Shown here: positions 38,556 to 51,764 of the stretch, in pieces
Numbering within the stretch: the first letter of the stretch is position 1
Layout: every line of letters starts with the position of its first letter
Program-made: the position numbers and the translations under genes
The notes under the pieces: generated by a model
Told to the model about the DNA's origin: nothing
The model's input: the letters and a program-made list of their open reading frames with translations, nothing else
Database searches by the model: none
NCBI GenBank assembly: GCA_005656395.1
Contig: SRSI01000004.1
Location: 1,612,001-1,676,000, forward strand
Origin: Strongyloides papillosus
Taxonomy: Eukaryota; Nematoda; Chromadorea; Rhabditida; Strongyloididae
DNA: 64,000 nucleotides
Direction of reading: 5' to 3'

Positions 38556-39165
38556 CAAATATGCTAAATTTTTGTAAAATTTGCTACATCTTTATGAAAA
38601 TTTGCAGCATTTTTTACCATTGCCTAAGTCATCGTTGTCATTTTTGCGATATCTTTCCTACCAATTTGCGACATCTTTTCTCATATGGTAAACATTTGCT
38701 TGTTCATGGTTACTCATATTTTTTGCTTTTTTTAATGCCATTTCGCTTGATCATGGGTGACCACGGGCAAGCTAATTTCCATCGTCTCTTTTTTAATTTG
38801 ATTAGGGTAGGGGTCGCTGTAAAGTGCGTATCTGTGTGTAAATTGAATCCAATGGAATAATCAAAAAATAAGTTAGTAAAAAATAAAAAAGAATGCTTTT
38901 CCGGTTCCCTCTATTTTGTAAGTTTCTTAAAAAAACGATTTTTGTCACCCAATGGACAAGCGAATGTCACTTTTTCCAATTCAATTCCACTTTATGATAA
39001 TAATATTATTTTACTGTTTAACATACCTAAATTATGTCGAAGAAAAATTATTATGTATGAAAGATACATGTCGCAAAAATGTACTAAGATGATGCAAATT
39101 GGCATAAAAGATGGCGCAAAATGTACAAAGATATCGCAAATTGTCATAAGATGTAGCATATTTAA
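38556..39165. repeat. Foldback repeat with iterated motif arrays
   Basis: The two ends carry the same degenerate motif, about ATTTGCGACATCTTT, in opposite orientations. On the left (38556-38685) it appears about five times (TTTGCTACATCTTT, TTTGCAGCATTTTT, TTTGCGATATCTTT, TTTGCGACATCTTT), several spaced by about 25-27 bp. On the right (39065-39165) the reverse complement appears about five times (AAAGATATCGCAAA, AAGATGTAGCATA and others). A second motif, about CGCTTGTTCATGGGTGAC, occurs at 38696-38717 and 38747-38763 and inverted at 38945-38965. The layout suggests a non-autonomous foldback DNA transposon with subterminal binding-site arrays. No transposase is present; the open frames across it (38561-38860, 38942-39370) arise from the repeats. 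Confidence 0.5.
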
Positions 39166-41545
39166 TGTAGTTGACTGTCAAATTCCATTTTCCGGAAATT
39201 TTGTATACTCAATTTCTATTATTGTAAATGAATGTGAAAATGCAAAATTTTTTACAACTACTTCTTTTTGTTCTATTATTTTGTGTCTAAATCAAAATTT
39301 TACCATAAAAGATATACCAGTTAATAATATAGATAATTTCATACAGTTACTTAATTTCCATACTTCATAGTAAATTATCATTCATTAAATTAATGTTTAG
39401 AAAATCAAAAAAATTTAGTTTTTGGGGTAAAACTTTTTTCACCCGTAAACATTTTTAAACTACAAGGAATACTTTTATCAATGTGCAAAAAATAAGGATT
39501 CACAAACAGTTTTAATATTTTTTAAAAGTATAAAAATTGGAAAGTACTAAATATGATTTTAAATATTAATGTGTTATTAGTTATGCTTTTCAGTATTCAA
39601 GTTTAGTTGTTGATAATTTGTCATAACTTCTTTATAAATCATAATTATTTAAAAAAGTGTTTATTTTGCTTGATAAAATATTTAATCTACTATGAATTAC
39701 TTAAGAGTTCAATAGATATGAACGCAAAGTATTTTACTACTCATTTTTACTAATAATAATTTTTTCAATTTAGATATTATTTTTATCTGCGTTGAAAAAT
39801 ACCACATTTTAAAAATTTCTGAAATTTTGAATTAATAATTTTAAGATAAAATTGTGACTTTTTTATTAAAGTTATATTCATTTACGTTCTTTTTCAATAA
39901 ATAAAAATTACAAAAAACATTCTAGTTTAAAAATAATCAAAAAAGTTTAATAAACTATTGTAAAAAAAACATTTATTTGAAATAAAAATAATATAAATTT
40001 TTAATAATAATTTTAAAAGTAAAATACAATTCATGTTAATAATATCTAAAAAGAAAAAAGTACCAGCAACAAATTAAGGCATAAAGTAAATATATATGTA
40101 ACTCTTTTCCAAACTTTGAAATACATTAGATATGGTTATTTAAGGTAGAAAGCATTAAAGTGTCAAATTTATCAGATTTCAAAATCAACTATCATTCTAT
40201 TACTATTATGTATACATCTAAATTTCAATTAAATAAGGATTAATTTGTTTTATTTTTTTACCATATTCCTTTAGCAATAAACAATATTATTTCTTAAACT
40301 CATAATTATATTTTATTTTTATTATTAAATGTAAAATTTTGAAACGTTTATTTTATAATTTTATACTTTGAAAAGAAAAAAATATATTTTTATTGTAGTT
40401 TTAAAAAAGTGATGTTTCACAAATTTTATATAATACGTTAAAACTTCTTACGTTTTCAATTAAATTATTGTTTTCTTCTCAAATTAGACGGAATTAAATA
40501 TTTAATTTTTAGCTTTTTTAAAAATTTCCAATAAAGTAAGTTAGTCAAAAATTATTTATATTTTACTTTAAAAATAATATTAAATATCACTACATTTTAA
40601 ATTACTTTAATTGTTTTCATTTCTTAGACAATCATTTTAAAAAAATGTTTATGATGTTTTTCGTTTTAGTTGAAAGAATCACTTTTTTAAGTATAATATA
40701 AAAGTATTCACAAACATTTATCATATTATATTCTTATTTATATTAATAACATTTACTTTTTGTATTACAATAGTCATTTGAGGCATATTTATCATGGCCT
40801 ATAGATATATAAAAAAGCACGAGTTATAAATTTACGAGCAATTAAGAGATTACCACTTTTAGTTCTTTCAATAGGTGGACTAATAAAGATTGCACTAAAA
40901 GTATTTAAAGTAATTTGTTAAAATAATTGCAGTAAAAGATTATTTTTTATTAAAATCAGTAACAGGTGAATATTTAAAAAATGTAAATTATAATTAAACA
41001 ACACCAGAATAGGTCTTTATTGACTGTAGTATAAATTATTTTTTTTGTTATTATATAATGTTTCTCTATCTATGATTGCTAAATAAATAAAAATATGTAT
41101 AGCTTTTTTTACAAACTTGAAAATGTTTGAGAACGTATTTTTTTTTCTTAACTAAGAAGTTAAATGATTATTAAAATAATTACTTAGTTCTTTTCGATAC
41201 TAATGTAGTAAGTTATTAAGAGATTGGTATTTTTCCTAAGAAAAATGACAAACAATAATTTTCAATATTTCAATCCATTCTTTACTTTATTCATATTCAT
41301 TAAAATTAAAAAGAGGTTCTAAAAGTAAATATCCTACTTAAATATAATGATAACATTATTTTTATATGTTAAAAGAGATAATTATTTATAAAAAAATTCT
41401 ATATTTATAAAAAAAAAAACTTAAATTAGTTTTAATTTTCATTTATTGAAACTATCAAGTATTGAAAAGTATCTAATATTTAACATAAAAATATATTTAG
41501 GGGTTAAAAAAGTTTTACATCATTAAAGTAAAATTTGATCTTTAA
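39166..41545. other. AT-rich intergenic stretch
   Basis: This 2.4-kb stretch between the two foldback repeats shows no gene, splice-linked frame or recognisable repeat. Confidence 0.5.
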
Positions 41546-42292
41546 TTTAAAACACGTTTTGTGAGTCAATCAGACATTAGAGGTACAACTGGAAAATTTT
41601 ACCCCCCATTTTTATTTCATTAATAGAAAGAGCAACTAAAATAATGTATGTTGGCAAATTCATTCGGCCTGAAACTTTGAGATACAGAAGCTACAGTGAC
41701 TCAAAGTCGGAAAAATTGATTTTTATAAGTTCCCAGTAAATAAGTTTTTTCAAAAATAAATATTGCTTCTAGGAGTAATTCTTTATAAGAAAACGAATGA
41801 GAATACTTTCGGATACGTAAATTTCCGTCTTTATTGTCTTTTGAAATTTTTTTATAGTTTTTTCATTTTTTGAGTACAAAAATCAAAGAAGCGCATGTTC
41901 TCACTATGCTTATTCGATTTTTTATGTAATTTTACATCTAGGTTCAACAAATAATAAAAAATAAAAGGTGTAACACAATATGTTTTTGAGTATGAGTACA
42001 AAAATGAAAAAAACGCATGTTTTCACTTTGTTCATTCGTTTTTTCATAAAAAATTACCCCTAGAAACAATATTTATTTTAAAAAAATCTATTTACCGGAA
42101 ACTTGTAAAAATAAATTTTTCCGACCCTGTATTACTGCAGCTCCTGTATCTCAAAGTTTCAGACTGAATAAATCTGCCAACATACATTATTTTAGTTGCT
42201 CTTTTTATTAATAAAATAAAAATGGGGGGTTACAAATTTGTGTTGTATCAAATTTTTAAAAAATGTTCGACTGACTCAAAAAACGTGATTTA
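41546..42292. mobile_element. MITE/foldback element with about 250-bp inverted arms
   Basis: The left arm (about 41546-41805) and right arm (about 42035-42292) are reverse complements over about 250 bp with scattered differences. Landmarks shared in inverted orientation are ACGTTTT.TGAGTCA near the tips, the ACCCCCCATTTTTATT block, a 28-bp identical core including AATGTATGTTGGCA, GAAACTTTGAGATACAG, and ATAAATATTG.TTCTAGG. The spacer contains a direct repeat of about 80 bp (about 41872-41955 and 41994-42070: GAGTACAAAAAT, CGCATGTT.TCACT, TTCATTCG), and its second copy runs into the right arm. TTTAAT occurs outside both tips and could be a target duplication. No coding capacity is present, so it is non-autonomous; the family is not recognised. 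Confidence 0.65.
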
Positions 42293-44732
42293 ATAAATTT
42301 ATGAAAAACAAAAATTTTTAGCAATATTTTTCTTCATTTAGTGAAATGCGCTCAAAATCAGAGAATTACTGTTTTAAGGTTTTTTCCAACATCTGAAAAC
42401 AAGATAAAATAATTATCATTGTTATTAAGAATCAATTAAAAATAATTTTTTCGTATAAGAAAAAATTTTCCAATTTAAATATAATTGTTTATAACTATTA
42501 TAAATATTAATACTTAAAAACACCCATAATTCATATTAAAATATCTATTGTAATAAATACTTTTAAAAAACTATTACACTATAATTATCAAACTATCAGT
42601 TTATTTACAATAAATTCTTCTTTCATAAAATGTACTTATTATCACTTTTTTTGATTAAGACGTTTGATATGTATGTAAGAACTTATCAACGTTGTTACAT
42701 TTTAAATGGAAGGAACCAACAAATTCAATAATTTATTTAAAATCATGGTTTTATAACTATTGTTTTAAAATTAATTTTTATGTATTTTAATTTAAAAACT
42801 CATTTCCTACTTTTTAACAACAGTGGTCTTTAAAGTTGTTTTTGTAAAATAACTCTTCCAGACATTTAAAAATGATAAGAATTAAAGTAAAATATTTTTT
42901 TTTACTTTTCAAGGACACTGTCAGGAAGTAACTCTATTTATATGTTAAATAAAGTTTTATTTTTATAGCTTTCTTTTGTATCTGGAAAAGATTAATAGTG
43001 TTAAATCTCCAAATTTTTAAGAAACTATTTTTAATACATTTTGATCAAGTTTTATAAATTTTTTATACTAAATATTTCCCCTATTAGTATTGTTATATAA
43101 TAGATGTTCGTTAAAAATTGTAGTATTAATTATGATATCCTTAGGCTATCAATGCCCTCCAAAGAGCTTAAACGTGATTATATATACACAAAATTCACCT
43201 AACATTTTTTTTTAAATCTTTTTCACCGCAAATTATTTCAATTTTACAAAAAAGGACAAGTAATATCACATATTTTAAATGTAATTTGAAACCATAAACT
43301 TCGTTAAAATAATATTTATTAAATGTTTTAAATTATTTCAAAAAGTAGAAAAAAATTAAGAATGCCAATTTATAATGATATGTTAATTTTTAAGTCATAT
43401 TTTCTCAAGGATTATAATTTCAAATTAAAAAGAAAACCATAAAAGCTTATGTTAAGCTGGTATTTTCATTTTATACAAATTAAAGATATTAAAATAATTA
43501 CTATAAAAATATTTAAATATTCATTGGATCAAGAAAATTTTACTATCCTTACCATATATATATTTATAGAAACTAGTTATTCCATATTTCCTTTCATTAT
43601 ATCTGTCTAGTGAATGAATGTAATATTACTTTATTTAATACATGATATTTGAAGGATAAGCTCTTTTATTTTGTTCCATTCTTTTTTTCCATTGAATTAT
43701 GTAACAATTTTATTGTAAGAAACAGTTGTTATTATATAAAAAATCCTTCAAATGGCATTGATATGATCCTGTTTAACTTTCCCTATCATTGACTGTTGCT
43801 ATATAGAACTTTTCTTTTATTTATAACTGGTATTTGATTCCTAGCTAGTTATAAAATGCATTTTATACTTACATAAAATCAACCTGCCATCCACTATCAC
43901 AACCTTTTTTATCTTGTTTTAATTGCATTTTTTGTGGTACTTATCAAAGTAGCTTATGATATATGGAAATACCTGCTTCAAATATCACATATTTTCGTAA
44001 CATTCTTCAAAACTATGCATAAAAACATATATTTAAAAAGATATGTTAAATTAAGAGTGCTATTACAAATGATAAATTATGTAATTATAAAGTAAAATTT
44101 AAAAAAAGAAGATTTTTTACTCACTTTATTATTTTGCATTACTTTTATTAATAAAGGTAAAATATTTCTTAAATATATTAATGAAAACAACATTAAAATA
44201 AATATTATTATTTATAGTGACAATTTATTTGATATATGTAACGTGAAATATATATTACTTACCATATTTTTTATTCTATATTTAATATTGTTTCTTTATA
44301 AAGTAACATCCCTAAAAATAATTTATTATCTCTTCATCTATCATAATATGATCTTTTTGGATTAAATATTTTTTGGATGACTTAAGAAACTATGTGTTTT
44401 CCTTTCTTTTGTTTTGTTTACATTTTAATTTCTTTTCAATAACAATGCCTTTTCCCTTTTTTAAATTGATATAAATGTTTATAATTTGTTCTTTATCTTA
44501 TGCTTAGCTTACCTCTCTCCCTTCTTTCTTATACTTTTATTATTATTTGTCTTTATGGAGTTTTAAGTGAATCCACTACCACTATATGATCCTCATCTTT
44601 TGTAATTCAAAAAGATAATACCCTCAAAACTTTATTTTTATCAGAAATCTTATTGAATAGACTAATTTTCCACTTTCTTTTTGTGATGAGAGGATCGGGT
44701 TTAAAATGTATGTATATATGTGTTTGGTCCGA

Positions 44733-44751
44733 AAGTCACAGTGATTGACTT
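44733..44751. promoter_or_regulatory. Inverted AAGTCA/TGACTT motif in a less AT-rich island
   Basis: AAGTCA and TGACTT are separated by 7 bases inside a block (TTTGGTCCGAAAGTCACAG and onward) that stands out from its flanks. The layout would suit a dimeric factor such as a bZIP or nuclear receptor; this is inference only. Confidence 0.2.
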
Positions 44752-46828
44752 GAGGATAATGGTCATTGTTAAAATAAAAGATCATCAATTTTGTATTATG
44801 AAAAATAAAAATGAAAGTGGTTTCTCAGTACCTAGATAGGTTCTTTAAATATATTAAATTTTTGATTGTCATATAACAAAATGACTATAATATTACCATT
44901 CCTTTTAGTTAAAAAATATAATATTTTTTATTTTTTCCAATTTACTATCATATGATATCAAAATATCCATATTAGTTTCGTTTTGTTTAATATTAACTTT
45001 TTATATACCACAAATAATATTATCCACTATTTGTTTGTTATATCTAATCTTATATTTTAAAAATTTCCCCATCCATCTTTTAAACCATTTCCACTTCCAT
45101 TTATTTACATAGACCGGAATATCTCATTTAAGCATACCTCAACATTTAAGCCAATCACCATAATGATATGTCTCTTTACTATTTATTTATTCCATTTAAA
45201 ATTTCTCCTCACTTTCAAAAAACTTCACAACTCCACTTCTTCCTGATCTGTCTTAAATTTAACATTTAATTATTATTTCTTCTCCTAGTACTCCATATGT
45301 GTACACACCTTCAAACTGTTATATTTACACATCATCGTCTTATCTCTTGACCGTTTCTATTTAAGTATAGTATATATATGTTCAAATTTCATATGAACTG
45401 ATTATTGAGTTTTATGCTTTATTTAGGTATTTCATTATAATGTTTTATTTACTTATAACCATTAACTTTCCTCAAATAACATAAAGAATTGATAATAATA
45501 TATATAATATTTCTTATTATACCTGATAAAGAAAGAATTTTAAGGAGGAGAATCAAAATAATATCCTTGTCCTTTTATAAACTTCACAGATGTATTTTTA
45601 TATATAAAATTTTTTTTAGATTCTATTTCACTTTCCAAACAATTAAATCTTTTAAAAATATATATAGTTATTTCGAAATATATACAAATATTTTCTTAAA
45701 CAAAAAAATACTTTAAGATTATCCTTTAAATATCCTTATCATTTTAATGGTTCCTTGTTTTTATATAAAATTTCCATTAGTAAAAGCTCGTATTTTACAA
45801 TCCTAAAATTATTTCAATTATATATATATAGGTTTTTTTTGAATATTATTTTGCATGATATATATGTAACCTTGCCAAAATCCTTCCTTTTTAGCATTCC
45901 TATTCTCAATAGTTAATGGACAAGCGAGTTCTGTGATGTTATATTATAAGATTGAGATGGTATCATTTCCTATTACATCTTTGTATATTTATTATACATA
46001 TGAAGATTCAAGATAGCCTTTTTAGTGTAATCATTTAATTAATGGTAGAGGCATCCACTAACTATAAATAATGCTATATATTAACATATTCTTTACATCT
46101 TTTTAATTATACAACCATTGTTTTCCCCTTTTTATTTGAGTAGTGATGTAAAAATATCCATAATCTTAGGAGATCGAGATATACATCTAATTTCATTCCT
46201 ACAACTATTTATACTATTCTTATACATTATGTCATTGCCATATTTATATGCCGTCAATATATTTCTCACCTTCAAATACTATTATTTAATTCAATTGATC
46301 CAAACATTTAATTTATAAAAATAGTAGAGGATTTTCTTGAAATTACAAAAAAAATTTATTAATAATAAATGCATAATATCTTTTTATTAAGCATTTATTG
46401 TTTAATTTTACAATTTAGCACCTGAGAATTTTAATTTAAAATGTCACAAATGACAATAGAATCATTTTATTGTCCTGTAATGTCTTTTAACAATTAAAAT
46501 AAATTCCTTATAAACTATTCTTTTTCGTTATCGTTGTCTCCTGTCAATTGTTTATTTTTAATGGAATTCCTTACCTTTTATTCAAATAAAAATGCTTTTA
46601 TTTATCGGGTCTATTGACCCTTATCTCACTACCATTTCATTTTCTTCCTTTCCCTTCTTAGACACCTAATCTACCAAAATACCGCAACTATCATAATAAT
46701 AAGAAATATGGAGTCTAACTCGATTTTAGGTAGTTGAATAAGCAAAAATTTGTAGATCTGGTAAATATCTACTAATATAATACTTATTTCTTACCAATGT
46801 ATGTTTACGCAAACCAAGCTGTACTTGC

Positions 46829-46864
46829 TTTAATAGGTTTATGTGGACACTGTCCACTATTAAA
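46829..46864. promoter_or_regulatory. Extended palindrome around GTGGACACTGTCCAC
   Basis: A perfect palindrome with 7-bp arms and a 1-base centre lies at 46843-46857. The outer arms TTTAATA (46829-46835) and TATTAAA (46858-46864) also match, with a 7-base insertion on the left only. TGTCCAC recurs at 46969-46975. This could be a regulatory site or a small repeat end. Confidence 0.3.
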
Positions 46865-47754
46865 CTGATCATTTTAACTAGTAACTTGAGGAGCCTAGTA
46901 ACGAAGCACGACTTTGATCTATGGAGACAAGTTAATAGTTGTGTATTTTATAACTAAAGTACCTTGAGTGTCCACGAATTTAGTGTTTTATTCTTTAATT
47001 AAGGTATGTCATTTCAACTATTATAATAATATTTTGGTGTATTTATATTATATTGTCTATTACTCCGTACAATTTTCATTACTATATTTTTTTTCTTCAC
47101 ATTAAATATACAAAAATCATTTACTTTTATTATTATAAAAAGAATTTTTATTCAAAAAGTAATAATAATTATTATTTTAAAGAATAATTTATTTAATTTA
47201 TGTATATATAATATAGTCTTTTATAAATAATATACCCAACTTCGATAATCCCAATACCACAATGTAAAGAGTTGTGATACCTGGAATCTTGAAAGTTAAG
47301 ATTTTGTTTGCATTTATTATAGTATTGTTCTATTACGCTTACTTTCTCAATGATTATACCGTTAAATATTTTGATTATGTACTATTGATAATATTGTTAA
47401 GTTGAAAAGTACATTTTATCACTAAACTATAATTGTATTTCACATTATCTTAAATTATTAAGGTTATTTTTTTGTTTTATAAAATTTTTTTGTTGATTGC
47501 TTTATAATTCTTAAATGAGTAAATGTGGGTATTACATTATATTTTTTAATGAATCATCATACATTTTTAAAATAGCGTCTCAAAACATATAAGAATACAT
47601 TATCAAAATCCATTATGCTGAAATTTTCCCCTCACATATGTATATATATTAACCATTATCACGTCAATATATAAAACCTCCATATATTTATATATATAAA
47701 TTTATTTATATATGATATATAAATGGTAGTAAAATGCATCTCCTCGGACGACCT

Positions 47755-47766
47755 CCAAACGTTTGG
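47755..47766. promoter_or_regulatory. Perfect 12-bp palindrome CCAAACGTTTGG
   Basis: A fully symmetric site at the end of a GC-rich block (CTCCTCGGACGACCT) in very AT-rich DNA. A homodimeric binding site is possible; the flanking block may instead be part of a short unrecognised exon. Confidence 0.25.
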
Positions 47767-49882
47767 ATAATTTTAACAAATGCAGATGTGATTGTACGGT
47801 ATGATATAGATAGGAAAAATTAAAGCTCTTTTCTTTCATCCACAAAATTCTGTTCACCTTCTTCCTTAAATTTACTTTCTCTTTATATTACTACACCGAC
47901 ATAGGATGATTTAAACAAACAAACACTATTTTGTTAGCTTTACCAATAGATTCATTTTCAACCTCACATAGGGTACATGATTTCACTGGCTTAAGATAAA
48001 GTACAAGTTGGAGGTGAACATAAACGGCAGATGTCTGATTTTGTAAGAGGTATTCACTTTTATCTCTTCCTCTATAAATTATACATACTATTTCATATAC
48101 TTTATTTTACTAAAAAAATAAAATTATAATATAATAGAGCTATCTTATGAGTATATTATATTCACAAAAGATAAAGACATTAATGACAAGATTTTTTTCC
48201 TAACCCCTATGATTTAAATTTTTATAACTTTTATAATAACATCTTCTATCACTCTAACCTTCTTTTTTTTTCTTTCTTTTTCACTAATGATTATGTCAAA
48301 TCAGGACCATATTTGTATTGTAATCATTTAACTATAGAAATTTTGTACCATATCAGTGTAAACTGTTATGTATATTTAATTTTTCTAAAGACATTAAACA
48401 GTTTACAACATTTATTAATATTATTTCCCTCCCGTCGTCTTATTTATTTTATTAAACCGTTTTTTATTTTTTTATAAAGTTTTATTATTTAAATTGTTAA
48501 CGTATAATTTTAAAAAGACTTGTGAGTTGAACTTTTTAAAATTTATACAAATGGAATACACGAAGGTCAAAAAATTTTTATTTCTTATAATTATGTAGTA
48601 TATTCTTTTTTTTAAACTTCTCCAAATAATATTCATTTAACATATAATGTATATTAATGACTCTTTATATAATATAAAATTATTTAGATTTATTTGTGAG
48701 ATAGGGAAAAAGTCAAGATCATAATGTGTTAGGACATTTTAGATAACCTTTATCATTTTTCCACATTGCTCTCTACAATATCACTATGGACAATTCCTTT
48801 TTAATATATCAAAATGATAGTTTTAGACTGTGTTAATGTCAATGATGTAGCGTTAAAGAATGATTACAAAGTGATTGCGTATACATATAGTGAAAGTGTT
48901 CATGACCATGAAGAATATTAGATGTAGATCAGGAGATTTAATATTTATAATATTATTCTTTATTGTCTCATCTTTACTTCCTTCCTGAGATTTTCGGTCA
49001 TAATAATAATAATAATATACAATCAAAGAATACCGAGATCATTCTCGAGATCCAATTATAATTTTCTACTAACTTTAAGTATATACCAATTGAAGGACAA
49101 ATATATCTTGTTTTTTTCTCACTACTTCCACATTTCATATCCAACCAATTGAAACATATTTTTGTTTATACAATTTCAAAAGAATTTAATTGAATACATT
49201 TTTTTCAACCTTCAAAAATGTCAATATCAGTGCTATCATCCATAGCTAAACAAATTTTCACTAAAAATTTTCCATTAAATCCTTTCTAAAAGTTAGAGTA
49301 CAATCTATCCGAGCAACCTTCACACTGGATGATTAGACGTAATCATTTAAATGTGTATTTTCAGCCTACTACATTTTAATAATTTCCATGATTTAGAGTG
49401 ATAAATTTTTACCAAGGCTAATACCTATATACATGTAGTATTGCATATATATTATGTAAATGAGATTTACAGTCATTACCTAAAACAAATTATCTTTATA
49501 TACTTTTTACAATCCAACATTTTATTTTAACCACCTTCACATATTATATATATTATAAATTTATCGTTTTCCTCACACTATAATTTTATTTTCTCTATTT
49601 TATTCTATTATTTTAAAGAGACATATCTTTAATTTTAGGTAATTTTGTCAACAAAAAAAAATAGAATTTTATTATCTCAAAAAACTGGCATCAACATCAT
49701 AACCAGAAACTATTTTTGTTACTCCAAATTATATCATTTTTGATACTTTTTTTAAATCAGAAAGTTATTGTAAAAAGAAGCATAAATTATCGCACAAATT
49801 TGCATTATTTTACTTAACTATTAAAATCTTTTTCCCAACAGTCATATTTTTGCAAAAAAATTGTTTTTTTTATAATCGAGCA

Positions 49883-51764
49883 ATGGGAGATCAAAACGCC
49901 TGTGGTGAGTGTGGTTTTACTACCTCAAATTTTGAAGCATTTACTGAACACATTACAAAACATGAAGAAGGTAGTGATAAAATTACAAAAATATCATCTG
50001 AAAAAAAAGTTAGTGAGTGGAATGTTAAAAATAAACAGGAATCATCATCAATAAATTCATTAAATTGTGATATGAATCTCCTACCATTATCACCTAATAC
50101 GAGCTCTGATGGTTCGATTTGTCAACAATCACCACCTGCTGGTGAAAATCAGTCAAATCCAGAATTTATAAGAATTCTTCCTCCAGCTAGAAATTCAAAT
50201 ATTAAAGGAGAGAAACAGCTGCTGACATGCCCACACTGCAAATTCCAGACTTTTATGTCGCAACATATGAAAAGTCATTTGGTAAGTATAAAAATTCGTT
50301 CCCTATTCAATGACACTTTATGGTGGAAATATCCTTGGTAGCGACATTTTTATCTAATCACTTCATATTACACACAAAATTGAAAACTTTTAATCAAAAA
50401 ATATAATAGCTCTTACGTAACATTAATTTTATTATATACCAATGATTGATATATATACTTTTAATCATTTTATAAAACTTTTTTAAATGTATATATATAA
50501 AAGGTTTAAATATAAAATAATGTTTCATAAAAAGATAGTTAAGTAATAAAAAAACTCTTTTTGTTTATATGTTGCACAATATATTTATTATTAATTATCC
50601 CTTTTTTCAGGATGCTCATGAAAGACATCAAGGTCAGATGTATCAATGTGATATCTGCCATATGCAATTTAGTCAAAAAGCTAATATGCATAGACATAGA
50701 ATGCGTCATACTGGAGTTAAACCATATCCATGTAAATATTGTGACAAAAAATTTTTTAGAAAAGATCAAATGCAAGAACATTCAATGACTCATATTAAAA
50801 CTGGAGTTGATTTTGATTGTCCAGTAACGGGATGTGATGTTGTTTGTTCACAGCATTCTATGCTTAGAACACATTTAGATGATGTTCATCAAATTAGTTC
50901 CTTTAAATCAGCAAGCTGTAAAAGATGTACATTAATTTTTACCAACTCAAGGCGACTCCTACTTCACTATCAAACTAAACATGAGGATGTAAGAAAACTT
51001 GTTTTTTATAATAACTACTTTTAAATAAAAAAAATTTCTTTTAGGGTGGAAAATATTCTATTGGTAAAGGATCTGGTAAATCACCCAAAGATGAGAATAA
51101 TACAAAAAGTTCAGAGCAAGATGGTAAAGATACTTCAACATCATCATTAGATAATCTTTTTGGTGATATAAGATTAAAAGCATTACTTGAAAATTCTTCT
51201 ATTCCTGTAACACCATCTAAAAAAAGAGGTACTAAAAGAGGGAAATCATCAATTGGGAGTAGTATTAAAAATGATAATTTTACTATTCAGAAAGATGTAC
51301 AAGATAATATGTTATCTATGTTTACAGAGGCTGCATTGAGTGCTGCTGAATCGAATAAAAATCATTTTGATTCATTATTAAAACATGAAAATTTTACAGA
51401 TAATTTTGCTTTACAAGTTAAAGATCTTTTAGGAAACTTTACTCAAGATGATACTAGCAAAACAACATTGTTTAACTTAAGTACACCTCCATCAACTATA
51501 TCAAATGATGTTCAAAGTCATAGTTCCTCAGATGATAGTACGATATCTATGGATTTAGATGAGCCAACAAACAAACTAGCTAAGGTTAATCTTAAGAATG
51601 TTCGAACATGTGATATTTGTAATATAATTTTTATTGATCCTTGTGTATACCTTTTACATAAAGGACTCCACGATGAAATGGATCCATATAAATGTAATTT
51701 ATGTGGTGTTAAATGCAAAGATGTGTATACATTTAGTTGTCATATTATTAATGCTCCACATTAG
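49883..51764 (+). CDS. Hunchback/Ikaros-like C2H2 zinc-finger transcription factor
   Basis: Three exons, 49883-50281, 50611-50988 and 51045-51764, join in phase 0 and encode 498 residues; introns are 329 and 56 bp. There are eight C2H2 fingers: one at residues 7-27, five in a block (116-136, 146-166, 174-194, 203-226, 236-257) and a C-terminal pair (448-468, 476-498). Intron 1 splits the second finger, whose spacing is restored by the join. The C-terminal pair (CDICNIIFIDPCVYLLHKG, then DPYKCNLCG and a final H-x5-H) matches the dimerisation fingers of Hunchback and Ikaros. C. elegans relatives of this type are ZTF-16 and EHN-3. It should be a nuclear DNA-binding regulator. The start follows a CCCAACAG acceptor at 49840, which suits trans-splicing, but an upstream exon cannot be excluded because the frame is open 5' of the ATG. 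Confidence 0.88.

Larger units (their letters stand above)
42293..49882. other. Upstream desert of the Hunchback/Ikaros-like zinc-finger gene
   Basis: About 7.6 kb of intergenic DNA. From about 43500 onward it becomes more pyrimidine-rich on the plus strand and contains several less AT-rich islands: 44690-44770, 46800-46990, 47735-47810 and 47935-48050. Three palindromic motifs are listed separately. No exon was supported; a 16-codon frame at about 47722 is too short to claim. A strong acceptor (CCCAACAG) at 49840 marks the start of the gene's first recognised exon. Confidence 0.5.

Noticed and set aside
38942..39370. 142-codon plus-strand frame
   Set aside because: Much of it is a translation of the iterated motif array in the foldback repeat (CTK..QI repeats); there is no proper ATG start and no domain.
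45489..46318. Two plus-strand frames of 66-75 codons
   Set aside because: Composition is I/F/Y/K-rich as expected by chance in this AT content; no splice partners were seen.
47722..47770. 16-codon ATG frame reading MVVKCISSDDLQTFG
   Set aside because: Too short to claim, with no adjoining exon found; the block is noted only for its palindrome.
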